A stretch of 64,000 bases of DNA from assembly GCA_965243835.1 (NCBI GenBank), contig OZ251578.1:2108001-2172000 (forward strand). The letters are read 5' to 3'. The notes beneath the pieces were generated by a model. It was given only the letters and a program-made list of their open reading frames with translations. It had not been told where the DNA came from and made no database searches. Every line of letters begins with the position of its first letter. Positions within the stretch are counted from its first letter, which is position 1. A program made the position numbers and the translations under genes. Source of the DNA: G965202665 sp965243835. GTDB lineage: Bacteria; Actinomycetota; Acidimicrobiia; Spongiisociales; Spongiisociaceae. Shown piece by piece: positions 34,506 through 42,933 of the stretch.

Positions 34506-35057
34506 TCAGGGGGCGGGGGCCGCGTCCCGGCGGTTGCGGACGGCGGCCAAGTGCAGTCCGCACAAGGCGGCGATGAACGCGAACCCGGCGAACGCCATAA
34601 AGGGGATGGTGACGAAACCGAATTCGTTGACCCAGATGTCGGAGCAGGGAACGGCCGCACCGCAGAAGGCCTCCGACCCGCCGAACCAGCCCTGTTGCTC
34701 CCCATAGTGGAAGAACGCCACCCCCGCGCCCCCCGCCGCCAGGGGAAGGGCGGCCGCCCATGTCCAAGTCCACCGCCAGATCAGCCCGGCCAGCAACAGG
34801 ACGGCCAGCGGATACATGAACCCTCGTTGCACCCAGCACAGACGGCAGGGGACGAAGCCCGCCGCCTCCGACATGAACAGGGAGCCGAATGTCGCCACCG
34901 CCGCCGTAACCGCCGCAACCGGCAGGGCGAAGTCCCCCAGGGAGGCGGCCGCTTTGGCCCGCAAGCGGGGAACGGCCAGAACCGTCAAAGTGTCCGCCGC
35001 CAGCACCAAGGCGACCAGGCTCAGCAGGACGAACGCAAATAGCAGGAAGTCAACCAT
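34506..35057 (-). CDS. DsbB/BdbC-family disulfide oxidoreductase
   Basis: 183 residues with five or so membrane helices. FVPCRLCWVQRGFMYPLAVL carries the CxxC quinone-side pair typical of DsbB/BdbC. FCGAAVPCSDIWV supplies the second, DsbA-facing Cys pair. It reoxidises an extracytoplasmic thiol oxidase using quinone. Plausible local clients are the TlpA-like protein at 28.6 kb and the cysteine-bearing secreted proteins at 36-42 kb. Confidence 0.85.
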   Translation of the reverse strand: MVDFLLFAFVLLSLVALVLAADTLTVLAVPRLRAKAAASLGDFALPVAAVTAAVATFGSLFMSEAAGFVPCRLCWVQRGFMYPLAVLLLAGLIWRWTWTWAAALPLAAGGAGVAFFHYGEQQGWFGGSEAFCGAAVPCSDIWVNEFGFVTIPFMAFAGFAFIAALCGLHLAAVRNRRDAAPAP

Positions 35058-35597
35058 TACCGGGCAGGCTACCGCACCCGGCGGCCATCTTGAAATAGGT
35101 ATCCGTTACTCAGGGAAGGCAACCGGCAAGTCCATCGTCGTCGGCCGATATTGGGCGGGCGGCGAAGCATCCGGGGCGCCGGACGATCCGAAGCAGGGCG
35201 CGGTTACCGGATTGCAACCGCCGCCGCCTTTCCGGGGCTTCCGTCGCACGCACCGCGTCTGCTGTCTTGGTGAAGGCGGCGTTGTTCATCTGCGACGGCT
35301 GCGGTATTCCCCCGCCCGCCGCCTCCGCTCCGCTGCGCAACCCCGCTTAAACGCCCGCGCCGCGTGCGCCGCCTCCCCCCCATGCTCCCAAGCGTCCACC
35401 CCAACCAAGACCGGCGGGGGTCTTCGCTTCCCACCGGAACCGGTAACGAACAACCGGTTTCGCCTCCCCGATGAACGCCCCGGCATGTCGCCGCCAAGCC
35501 GCTCCGACCGCGCCCGCAAAACAATGTCCGCCGTCACCCGACGCCGCCTTCACCAACACCCCCACCGGCGCCGCCGTTGTCACCGGCGGTGGCGGCC
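35058..35597. other. Region with no supported gene
   Basis: Many overlapping open frames occur on both strands because of high GC, but none has a ribosome site, a recognisable domain or steady codon use. The minus-strand frame just below the Type ISP specificity gene carries Gly/Ala/Arg-rich sequence only. It may be decayed coding DNA. Confidence 0.4.
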
Positions 35598-36254
35598 CTA
35601 TCCGGTGAGGAACGGCGGCAACCCTCCGATTATTTCGGCGGTGCGGCAACCAACATATATCAGCCGCCGCAAATGACACACCAGCTCGGTGGGGTTGTCC
35701 GCCCAGCGGGGATCGCGCATGGGGTCCTCCCCGGCTTCGGGATCGGGGATCAGGTTCTTCGCCGCCCACTGCACCGGGGAATACCCCGCCACCCGATAAT
35801 CGTGCGCCTCGACCGGAATGCCGGTGAGACGCACGCCTTCTCCTATTTCCAGGCAGGCCAAATCATCCTCCCAAACCCCCTCCCCTGTTTTGACGCGCCG
35901 CCAGCGCATACCCTTCTTCCCTATCCGTATCTCCGCGCCCTCCTCCACCTCCAAAACGGGTTCTTGGCTGGCGGGGGCGTTGTCGTAGTCGGCGTGGAGG
36001 AACATCAACTCCGCCCCCGCGTCCCGGAAAGCGGGGTAGTCGGCGGGGGAAACCCAGGGGAAGCGGAGGGCGCTGGTTTCCAGCTCTTCGGCGAACCGCT
36101 CCCGCCAGTCAGGGGCGTGAAGCGTCCCGTAAATGTAATGACAGACATTGACGGGGGACACCCGGGGTCCGTAGCGGCGGCGGGCCTCCGTCAACGCCGG
36201 AGGAACAACAACGTCGTCGGACGGAGCGATGCCTTCTAACCTATCCGCAACCAT
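35598..36254 (-). CDS. Stand-alone Type ISP target-recognition protein
   Basis: 218 residues homologous to the C-terminal specificity domain of single-chain Type ISP enzymes (LlaGI/LlaBIII group). VCHYIYGTLHAPDWRERFAE is the most conserved motif. FRDAGAELMFLHADYDNAP and RVAGYSPVQWAAKN follow, with TELVCHLRRLIYVGCRTAEI, IIGGLPPFLTG at the end. It is a clear paralogue of the 226-residue protein at 47.7-48.4 kb. No nuclease, helicase or methyltransferase gene is next to it, so it may serve as an alternative specificity subunit for the large enzyme at 42.9-47.7 kb. GAGGTGGTGCGG precedes the ATG. Confidence 0.8.
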   Translation of the reverse strand: MVADRLEGIAPSDDVVVPPALTEARRRYGPRVSPVNVCHYIYGTLHAPDWRERFAEELETSALRFPWVSPADYPAFRDAGAELMFLHADYDNAPASQEPVLEVEEGAEIRIGKKGMRWRRVKTGEGVWEDDLACLEIGEGVRLTGIPVEAHDYRVAGYSPVQWAAKNLIPDPEAGEDPMRDPRWADNPTELVCHLRRLIYVGCRTAEIIGGLPPFLTG

Positions 36255-36568
36255 TCCGCACCACCTCCCTCCTCCTCTTTTCCATCATTTCGGTTTACCT
36301 CCAGTTGTCCCGGTAACAGCTATGGAAAAGCGTTTCCCTCCGATATACATTATAAATTATTCCCCTTAAGTTGCGGTAATCAGAATAGCCGTTATAGCAG
36401 GGCGAAATACCCGGTAAGACGACCGTTTGGGACGCGCAAGCGGGGAAGGACGGAACCGGCAGCGGATTCGCCGCACCCGCCAAAGGGCGCCGATCTCAAC
36501 AAGGAGGCCGCGCCCCGGCGACTATCATCAACGACAAGTATCCGGCGACCAGTTAGGGGCCGGCCCTT
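36255..36568. other. Divergent intergenic region
   Basis: An AT-rich patch lies at about 36330-36385. TATAAT occurs on the minus strand near 36350, about 95 nt before the specificity gene, without a good -35. On the plus strand TTGCGG-N16-TATAGC near 36373-36400 could serve the nine-gene array. Both are tentative. Confidence 0.35.
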
Positions 36569-37246
36569 ATGACGGTATTGCGAACAACCTGGATGCTTAT
36601 AGCGGCGCTGACGATCGCCCTGTCCGCGCTGGTCGCCATCCCCCGCCCCGCCGGAGCGTGCAGTTGCAGGAGCGCCCCTCTCCCCGAATACGCAGATGAA
36701 GTGGACATCGCCTTCACCGGACAGCAGATCGGAAGGTTTGAACCCCGCGGCCCGGTGGTGTCCACTGCGGATGACACTCTCCTGGTTTTGAGGGTGCACC
36801 GGGTGTTCAAGGGGCAGACGGGTCCTTTAATCACGGTTGTCACACGTCTTTCCGGAGTTTCCTGCGGTATCGATTTCCGCGAACGCGGCACCGTCGCAGT
36901 GGCGGCTTATATGCGGGAAGGCGACCTAAGGGTGGGTTTGTGCGCTTCCCTGTACACCGTCGACGAGTTTGAAGAAGCGTTCGGCCCCGGCCGGCCGCCG
37001 GAGGGAACCTTCGATATCGCAGGACTCTTCGGCGATCTCGTAGAACTGTACGGCCCGTTTCGCCCGCCGGACGGCCCGGACACCGCCGCCGCCGCCCCGA
37101 CCGAGCCCCCCGCCGTTTCGGGGGATACCCCTACCTCCGGCCTGACGGCCCCGGCCGTAATCCTGCTGATCGGAGCGGCCCTAATAGCATTCATCGGCGG
37201 AGCGACGGCTTGGCGCAACCAACGCCGACCCTCGGACAACCAGTGA
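36569..37246 (+). CDS. Secreted TIMP/NTR-like protein, array copy 1
   Basis: 225 residues. A signal peptide (MLIAALTIALSALVAIPRPA) ends at GACSC, placing CxC at the mature N-terminus as in TIMP/netrin-module proteins. ADEVDIAFTGQQIGRFEP, LVLRVHRVFKGQTGPLI and SCGIDFRERGTVAVAAY follow the bacterial NTR-like pattern. A second half-cystine occurs at VGLCAS. The C-terminus has a membrane helix (AVILLIGAALIAFIGGATAW) and a basic tail, so the domain is held outside the membrane. It is the first of nine tandem paralogues; the next starts 4 nt after its stop. In animals this fold inhibits metalloproteases; in bacteria the role is unknown. Confidence 0.75.
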   Translation: MTVLRTTWMLIAALTIALSALVAIPRPAGACSCRSAPLPEYADEVDIAFTGQQIGRFEPRGPVVSTADDTLLVLRVHRVFKGQTGPLITVVTRLSGVSCGIDFRERGTVAVAAYMREGDLRVGLCASLYTVDEFEEAFGPGRPPEGTFDIAGLFGDLVELYGPFRPPDGPDTAAAAPTEPPAVSGDTPTSGLTAPAVILLIGAALIAFIGGATAWRNQRRPSDNQ

Positions 37247-37250
37247 CCCA

Positions 37251-37907
37251 ATGACCTATCTCCGAACGACCGCCTTGACGATCATTACGCTGATAACGAT
37301 GGGCGTCGCACTGGTCGCCCTCCCCCGCCCCGCCGGAGCGTGCAGTTGCGGGAGCGCCCCTCTCTCCGAATACGCAGATGAAGTGGACATCGCCTTCACC
37401 GGACAACAGATCGGAAGGTTTCAGCCCCCCGGCCCGGTAGTGTCCTCTGGGGCCCCTACTCTTCTGGTTTTGAGGGTGCACCGGGTGTTCAAGGGGCAAA
37501 CGGCTCCTCTCATCAAACTGGTCACGGTTTTTGACGAAGTTTCCTGCGGCATTGATTTCCGCGGACGCGGCACCGTCGCAGTGGTTGCTGATATACGGGA
37601 AGGCGACATCAGGGTGGGTTTAGGCGATTCCCGGCACACCGTCGACGAGTTTGAAGAAGCATTCGGCCCCGGATACCCGCCCGAGGGAACCTTCGATCTC
37701 GCAGGACTGTTCGGCGAACTCGTAAGAATGTACGACCCGGACATCGACGCCGTCGACCCAACCGAGCCCCCGGCCGTTTCGGACAACACTCCGACCTCCG
37801 GCCTGACGGCCCCGGCCGTACTCCTGCTGATCGGAGCGGCCCTAATAGTATTCATCGGCGGAGCGACGGCATGGCGCAACCAACGCCGACCCTCGGACAA
37901 CCGGTGA
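37251..37907 (+). CDS. TIMP/NTR-like protein, array copy 2
   Basis: 218 residues, very close to copy 1 (same signal peptide ending GACSC, HRVFKGQTAPLI, SCGIDFRGRGTVAVVAD). It keeps CxC but the late Cys is lost (VGLGDSR instead of VGLCAS). The stalk before the membrane helix is shorter. The next gene starts 4 nt downstream. Confidence 0.72.
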   Translation: MTYLRTTALTIITLITMGVALVALPRPAGACSCGSAPLSEYADEVDIAFTGQQIGRFQPPGPVVSSGAPTLLVLRVHRVFKGQTAPLIKLVTVFDEVSCGIDFRGRGTVAVVADIREGDIRVGLGDSRHTVDEFEEAFGPGYPPEGTFDLAGLFGELVRMYDPDIDAVDPTEPPAVSDNTPTSGLTAPAVLLLIGAALIVFIGGATAWRNQRRPSDNR

Positions 37908-37911
37908 CCCA

Positions 37912-38583
37912 ATGACCTATCTCCGAACGACCGCCTTGACGATCATCGCGCTGATAACGACGGGCATCGCACTGGCGGCTCTCCCCCGCCCCGCCGGAGC
38001 GTGCAGTTACATGGACACTCCTCTCTCCGAATACGCAGATGAAGTGGACATCGCCTTCACCGGACAACAGATCGGAAGGTTTGAGCCCCGCGTCCCGGTG
38101 GTGTCCAATGACGATACCCTTCTGGTTTTGAGGGTGCACCGGGTGTTCAAAGGGCAGACGGGTCCTCTCGTCACGTTGGTCACGGCTTTAGAAAGCCCTT
38201 CCTGCGGCATTGATTTCCGCGGACGCGGCGCCGTCGCCGTGGTTGCTGATATACGGGAAGGCGACATCAGGGTGGGTTTAGGCGATTCCCGGCACACCGT
38301 TGACGAGTTTGAAGAAGAATTCGGCCCCGGCTACCCGTCGGAGGGAACCTTCGATCTCGCAGGACTCTTCGGCGATCTCGTAGAACTGTACGGCCCGTTT
38401 CGCCCGCCGGACGGCCCGGACACCGCCGCCGCCCCAACCGAGCCCCCCGCCGTTTCGGACAACACCCCTACCTCCGACCGGACAAACCCGGCCGCAATAC
38501 TGCTGATCGGAGCGGCCCTAATAGTATTCATCGGCGGAGCGACGGCATGGCGCAACCAACGCCGACCCTCGGACAACCGGTGA
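37912..38583 (+). CDS. TIMP/NTR-like protein, array copy 3
   Basis: 223 residues. The mature start is GACSYMD, so the second Cys of CxC is replaced by Tyr, and the late Cys is also gone (VGLGDSR). The first Cys and the SCGIDF Cys remain. Otherwise nearly identical to copies 2 and 4, with TM helix AAILLIGAALIVFIGGATAW. A 4-nt gap leads to copy 4. Confidence 0.72.
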   Translation: MTYLRTTALTIIALITTGIALAALPRPAGACSYMDTPLSEYADEVDIAFTGQQIGRFEPRVPVVSNDDTLLVLRVHRVFKGQTGPLVTLVTALESPSCGIDFRGRGAVAVVADIREGDIRVGLGDSRHTVDEFEEEFGPGYPSEGTFDLAGLFGDLVELYGPFRPPDGPDTAAAPTEPPAVSDNTPTSDRTNPAAILLIGAALIVFIGGATAWRNQRRPSDNR

Positions 38584-38587
38584 CCCA

Positions 38588-39259
38588 ATGACCTATCTCC
38601 GAACGACCGCCTTGACGATCATCGCACTGATAACGGCGGGCGTCGCACTGGTCGCCCTCCCCCGCCCGGCCGGAGCGTGCAGTTACCTGGACACTCCTCT
38701 CTCCGAATACGCAGATGAAGTGGACATCGCCTTCACCGGACAACAGATCGGAAGGTTTGAGCCCCGCGTCCCGGTGGTGTCCAATGACGATACCCTTCTG
38801 GTTTTGAGAGTGCACCGGGTGTTCAAAGGGCAGACGGCTCCTCTCATCACGCTGGTCACGGTTTTAGAAAGCCCTTCCTGCGGCATTGATTTCCGCGGAC
38901 GCGGCACCGTCGCAGTAGTGGCTGACGAGCGGGAAGGCGACCTATGGGTGACTTTAGGCGATTCCCGGCACACCGTCGACGAGTTTGAAGAAGCGTTCGG
39001 CCCCGGCTACCCGCCGGAGGGAACCTTCGATCTCGCAGGACTCTTCGGCGATCTCGTAGAACTGTACGGCCCGTTTCGCCCGCCGGGCGATCTGGACATC
39101 GCCTCCGCCCCAACCGAGCCCCCCGCCGTTTCGGACAACACCCCTACCTCCGACCGGACAAACCCGGCCGTACTCCTGCTAATCGGAGCGGCCCTAATAG
39201 CATTCATCGGCGGAACGACGGCTTGGCACCGCCGGCGCCGACCATCGAACAACCGGTGA
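38588..39259 (+). CDS. TIMP/NTR-like protein, array copy 4
   Basis: 223 residues. GACSYLD at the mature start and VTLGDSR later, so the same two cysteines are missing as in copy 3. Copies 3 and 4 are the most similar pair, so this is probably the most recent duplication. 4-nt gap to copy 5. Confidence 0.72.
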   Translation: MTYLRTTALTIIALITAGVALVALPRPAGACSYLDTPLSEYADEVDIAFTGQQIGRFEPRVPVVSNDDTLLVLRVHRVFKGQTAPLITLVTVLESPSCGIDFRGRGTVAVVADEREGDLWVTLGDSRHTVDEFEEAFGPGYPPEGTFDLAGLFGDLVELYGPFRPPGDLDIASAPTEPPAVSDNTPTSDRTNPAVLLLIGAALIAFIGGTTAWHRRRRPSNNR

Positions 39260-39263
39260 CCCA

Positions 39264-39929
39264 ATGACCTATCTCCGAACGACCTCCTTGACGATCATCG
39301 CACTGATAACGGCGGGCGTCGCACTGGTCGCCCTCCCCCGCCCGGCCGGAGCGTGCTATTGCGCTTGGTGGGGAGAGGAGGATTCCCAGTTGGGCGTTAT
39401 TGATTTCAATGATATTTCGGTCGCTTTCGCGGGACGGCAAACCAACCGGGGAGGCGGGACCCGACTGGTGTTTGAAGTGGACCGGGTGTTCAAAGGCCGG
39501 GCGGGACCGGTTCTGGAAACGCACACCCCGGACAGCAGTTGCGGAGCCAACTTCGCCGGACAGGGAATAATAGGCGCGGTGGCGACGACATGGGAAGGAG
39601 ACCCCAGCGTTGGCGTTTGCTCCCGGGTGGCCATCGAGGAGTTGGAAGAGGCGTTCGGCCCCGGTTACCCGCCGGACGAAACGATGGTCGAGGTAGCCGA
39701 ACTATCGGAAAATCCGACCGATAGGCCGTCCTCCGATATCGCGGCCATTGAAGAGTCGGAAGTAGCGTTCGGGCCCGGCTACCCGCCGGAAGAAAACGCC
39801 GGTTCCCGGAACGGGACGTCGGCGGTAACCGCAATCCTGCTCATCGGCGGCGCGACGGCGGCACTGGCGGGCGGAGCGGCGCTGATGCGCAACCGACGCC
39901 GACGATCAACCAGGAAAGAGGCCCTGTGA
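39264..39929 (+). CDS. TIMP/NTR-like protein, array copy 5
   Basis: 221 residues. The signal peptide matches copies 1-4, but the mature domain resembles copies 6-9 (LVFEVDRVFKGRAGPVL, SCGANFAGQGIIGAVA). CxC (GACYCAW) and the late Cys (VGVCSR) are both present. The C-terminal stalk repeats EEAFGPGYPPDETM.. and SEVAFGPGYPPEEN. So it appears to be a hybrid between the two subgroups. It overlaps copy 6 by 4 nt (GTGA). Confidence 0.72.
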   Translation: MTYLRTTSLTIIALITAGVALVALPRPAGACYCAWWGEEDSQLGVIDFNDISVAFAGRQTNRGGGTRLVFEVDRVFKGRAGPVLETHTPDSSCGANFAGQGIIGAVATTWEGDPSVGVCSRVAIEELEEAFGPGYPPDETMVEVAELSENPTDRPSSDIAAIEESEVAFGPGYPPEENAGSRNGTSAVTAILLIGGATAALAGGAALMRNRRRRSTRKEAL

Positions 39930-40567
39930 CCCTTGTCCGAACCGCCGCCTTACCGCTCTTAGCGATAACGGTCGCCCTCGCCGCGCTCATCGCCGCCCCC
40001 CGGCCCGCGCATGGGTGCAGTTGCTCCCCTGATTACATGCTGTCGGATTACATTGACGACGCGGCCGTGGTATTCGCCGGACGGCCGTTTCTTAGAATAG
40101 AACCTAACGACCCGGCCTATCACATCTCCCTTTCCCGATCTGATGGGATAACGATGATTTTCGAGGTAGAACAAGTTTTCAAAGGACGAGCAGGCGCTCT
40201 CCTCGCGGCCCGCACCGCCTTCGGAAGCGGGGATTGCGGTTATTCACTGACCGATAGAAACACCGCCAACACCACCGTCGTCTTAGCGACGATACGGGGG
40301 GAGCATGGCTGGTGGCCGTCGGCGCCCGGAGACCTCGAAGTAGGTTATTGCGGCTCTTGGTTCAGTGTCAACGAGATAACAGGAGCGCTAGGTCCCGGCT
40401 ACCCGCCGGACGAAACGATGGTTGAAGTAGCAGAACTGTTGGAAACCCCCGACAACACACCGGTCGTAATTTACTGGCTCATCGGCGGCGCGGTTGCGGC
40501 CCTGGCGGGCGGAGCGGCGCTAATGCGCAATCGGCGCCGACGATCAACCAGGGAAGACGCCCTGTGA
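39926..40567 (+). CDS. TIMP/NTR-like protein, array copy 6
   Basis: 213 residues from a GTG overlapping the previous stop. Signal peptide LLAITVALAALIAAPRPAHG, then CSCSP. IFEVEQVFKGRAGALLAART and GDCGYSL follow, with late Cys in VGYCGSW. The C-terminal helix VVIYWLIGGAVAALAGGAAL precedes RNRRRRS. Both predicted disulfides can form. Confidence 0.72.
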   Translation: MTLVRTAALPLLAITVALAALIAAPRPAHGCSCSPDYMLSDYIDDAAVVFAGRPFLRIEPNDPAYHISLSRSDGITMIFEVEQVFKGRAGALLAARTAFGSGDCGYSLTDRNTANTTVVLATIRGEHGWWPSAPGDLEVGYCGSWFSVNEITGALGPGYPPDETMVEVAELLETPDNTPVVIYWLIGGAVAALAGGAALMRNRRRRSTREDAL

Positions 40568-41298
40568 CCCTTGTCCGAACCGCCGTCTGGCCGCTCCTGT
40601 CGATAACGGTCGCCCTCGCCGCGCTGATCGCCGCCCCCCGGCCCGCGCATGGGTGCACTTGCTTTGAATACCCGATGTCGGGTTATATTGACAATGCGGA
40701 CGTGATATTCGCCGGACGACAGGTTCAAAGAATAGGACCCGATGACCCGTCCTACCACAGCGCGCTGTCCCGCCCCGGTGGAGTAACAATTATTTTCGAG
40801 GTGGATCGGGTGTTCAAAGGACAGGCGGGACCGCTACTTGCGGCCCGCAGCTCTTACGGAGGAGATAGTTGCGGTTTTGAAGTTTTCTGGACGGACACCG
40901 CCGTCATCTTGGCGACAATAAGAGGGATGTACGGCCCGGCGCGGTCGGAACCCGGAGACCTCCAAGTAGGACTTTGCGGCTCCTGGTTCCCGGTCGACGA
41001 GATAACAGAAGCGTTAGGTCCCGGCTACCCGCCGGACGAAACGATGGTCGAGGTAGCCGAACTGTTGGAAAACCCCGACGAGACAACGATCGCAATCGCA
41101 CCGTCGCCAAATTCAAACGGCATATCGACTACGGCGTCATACAGGATGATCGGGGGGGCGGCGGTGGTGCTGGCCGGTGGAGCGGTGTTGGCGTTTCGCC
41201 CCGGCATCCGAGCGGCGGCGTACGGGTTCATCCGCGCGTGGTACTGGTCGCGGAGCAGTGTGGGCGTTTCGCCGAGAAAATCATCCGATGACCGGTAA
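40564..41298 (+). CDS. TIMP/NTR-like protein, array copy 7
   Basis: 244 residues, GTG start overlapping copy 6. Mature start GCTCFE with CxC, DRVFKGQAGPLLAARSS, SCGFEV, late Cys in VGLCGSW. The C-terminus is longer than in its neighbours: after the membrane helix (MIGGAAVVLAGGAVLAF) a cytoplasmic tail of ~30 residues follows (IRAAAYGFIRAWYWSRSSVG). Confidence 0.72.
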   Translation: MTLVRTAVWPLLSITVALAALIAAPRPAHGCTCFEYPMSGYIDNADVIFAGRQVQRIGPDDPSYHSALSRPGGVTIIFEVDRVFKGQAGPLLAARSSYGGDSCGFEVFWTDTAVILATIRGMYGPARSEPGDLQVGLCGSWFPVDEITEALGPGYPPDETMVEVAELLENPDETTIAIAPSPNSNGISTTASYRMIGGAAVVLAGGAVLAFRPGIRAAAYGFIRAWYWSRSSVGVSPRKSSDDR

Positions 41299-41324
41299 CC
41301 GCCGATCAACTTGGGAAGATGCCC

Positions 41325-42056
41325 GTGACCCTTGTCCGAACCGCCGTCTGGCCGCTCCTGGCGATAGCGGTCGCGCTCGCCGCGCTCATCGCCGCCCCCC
41401 GGCCCGCGCACGGGTGCAGTCCCCCCAATCCGCCCATCTCACCGTCCGACTACGCCGCTGATACGGCGGTGGCTTTCGCCGGACGGCAGATAGCGAGAAT
41501 AGAACCCAACGACCCATCCTACCACAGCGCGCTGTCCCGCTCCGAATGGATAACGCTCATATTTGAAGTAGAGCGGGTGTTCAAAGGACAGGCGGGGCCG
41601 CTCCTTGCGGCTCGCACCGCATACGGGGGAGGAGACTGCGGCGTCGACTACGGCGATATGGGCACCGTCGGCATCGTAGCGCAGAGGTGGGAAGAAGGCG
41701 GCTGGCGAGTGGGTCAACCGGGCGACCTCTTGGTGTCTGTTTGGGTTTCCCGGTACGCGATTCGGCGAGTTGGAGGAGGTGTTCGGTCCCGGCTACCCGC
41801 CGGACGAAACGATGGTCGAGGTAGCCGAACTGTTGGAAAACCCGACGATAGGTCGCCCTCCGATGCCGCCGTCGCCGAAGAGTCGGAAGTAGCGTTCGGC
41901 CCCGGCTACCCGCCGGAGGAAAACACGGATTCCCGGAACGGGGCTTCGGCGGTGACCGCAGTCCTGCCTATCGGCGGAGCGGCGGTTGCCCTGGCGGGCG
42001 GAGCGGCGCTGATGCGCAACCGGCGCCGACGATCAACCAGGAAAGGCGCCCAGTGA
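41325..42056 (+). CDS. TIMP/NTR-like protein, array copy 8 (compensated double frameshift)
   Basis: About 243 residues from the GTG at 41325; an ATG at 41319 is also possible. The second Cys of CxC is lost (GCSPPN) and so is the late Cys (LVSVWVS). After YAI an extra C (ATTCGGCGAG instead of ATTGGCGAG) throws the frame, giving RRVGGGVRSRLPAGRNDG in place of GELEEVFGPGYPPDETM. A missing base about 95 nt later restores the frame at SPSDAAVAEESEVAFGPGYP. The membrane helix and basic tail are thus still translated. Confidence 0.65.
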   Translation: MTLVRTAVWPLLAIAVALAALIAAPRPAHGCSPPNPPISPSDYAADTAVAFAGRQIARIEPNDPSYHSALSRSEWITLIFEVERVFKGQAGPLLAARTAYGGGDCGVDYGDMGTVGIVAQRWEEGGWRVGQPGDLLVSVWVSRYAIRRVGGGVRSRLPAGRNDGRGSRTVGKPDDRSPSDAAVAEESEVAFGPGYPPEENTDSRNGASAVTAVLPIGGAAVALAGGAALMRNRRRRSTRKGAQ

Positions 42057-42664
42057 CCCTTGTCCGAACCGCCGCTTGGGCGCTCTTAGCGATAACGGTC
42101 GCGCTCGCCGCGCTCATCGCCGCCCCCCGGCCCGCCTACGGGTGCAGTTGCTCCCCTGATCGTACGCTGTCGGATTATATCGACGATGCGGACGTGATAT
42201 TCGCCGGGCGTTCGATGCAAAGAATCGGACCCGATGACCCGTCCTATCACAGTGCGTTGTCCCGCTCCGAAGGGATGACAATTATTTTCGAGGTAGAGCG
42301 GGTGTTCAAAGGACGAGCGGGGCCGCTCCTTGCGGCACGCACCGCATACGGAGTCGGGGACTGCGGTTATAAAGCGGCGGATAAGAGCGCCGCCGCTGTC
42401 TTGGCGACAAGGCGCGGGGAGCATGGCTGGTGGGTATCGGAACCCGGGGATCTCGAAGTGGGACTTTGCGGCTCCCGGTATACGGTCAACGAGCTAGAAG
42501 AAACGCTAGGTCCCGGCTACCCGCCGGATGAAACGATGGTCGAAGTAGCCGAACTGTTGAAAAACCCCGACAAGTTATCGACCGGGACGTACCTGCTCAT
42601 TTGGGGCGTAGCGGCGGTTCTGGTCGGCGGGGCAATATTCGCCCTTCGTTGGCGAAGAAGGTAA
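42053..42664 (+). CDS. TIMP/NTR-like protein, array copy 9
   Basis: 203 residues, GTG start overlapping copy 8. GCSCSP, VERVFKGRAGPLLAART, GDCGYKA and VGLCGSR keep all four cysteines. The C-terminal helix (YLLIWGVAAVLVGGAIFAL) is followed by RWRRR and the stop. It is the last array gene and is convergent with the tail region of the Type ISP gene 49 nt further on. Confidence 0.72.
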   Translation: MTLVRTAAWALLAITVALAALIAAPRPAYGCSCSPDRTLSDYIDDADVIFAGRSMQRIGPDDPSYHSALSRSEGMTIIFEVERVFKGRAGPLLAARTAYGVGDCGYKAADKSAAAVLATRRGEHGWWVSEPGDLEVGLCGSRYTVNELEETLGPGYPPDETMVEVAELLKNPDKLSTGTYLLIWGVAAVLVGGAIFALRWRRR

Positions 42665-42712
42665 GGCGCCCGGCGCCGGTCAACCCTCCGGGGACGCCGA
42701 CTCCGGTATTGG

Positions 42713-42835
42713 TCAGGGAATTCGGCGGGGCAGGGCGCGGGCGGCGGGGTCTATGACATGCAAGTCGGGGAGGATGTCGGCGGCCAGAAGAGCGGGGCGG
42801 GCCCGGTTGGAGGGGGAGACAATCAGGATCGCTTC
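42713..42835 (-). other. Alternative tail module 7 of the Type ISP gene
   Basis: EAILIVSPSNRARPALLAAD, ILPDLHVIDPAARALPRRIP, then TGA. It is reached from poly-G tract 3 if the tract has 10 (or 13) G; the connecting 170 bp are open in that frame. Its start overlaps the end of module 6 in another frame. Confidence 0.75.
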
Positions 42836-42933
42836 CCCCGAGGCAAAACCCGGGTGGGACGACCCGCCGTGTGCAAATCGGGAAGAATCCGGCTCGTCAA
42901 CACCGCGAACGGCAGTTGCGGGTCTTTCATAAT
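42823..42933 (-). other. Alternative tail module 6 of the Type ISP gene
   Basis: IMKDPQLPFAVLTSRILPDL, HTAGRPTRVLPRGKRS, then TGA. Reached from tract 3 with 12 (or 9) G through an open stretch of about 40 codons. Homologous to the other tails by the F-x-V-L-x-(T/A)...PDL...R-x-(L/I)-P-R pattern. Confidence 0.75.

Noticed and set aside
35110..35580. Several short minus-strand frames below the orphan specificity gene
   Set aside because: Composition-driven frames on both strands without start signals or domains.
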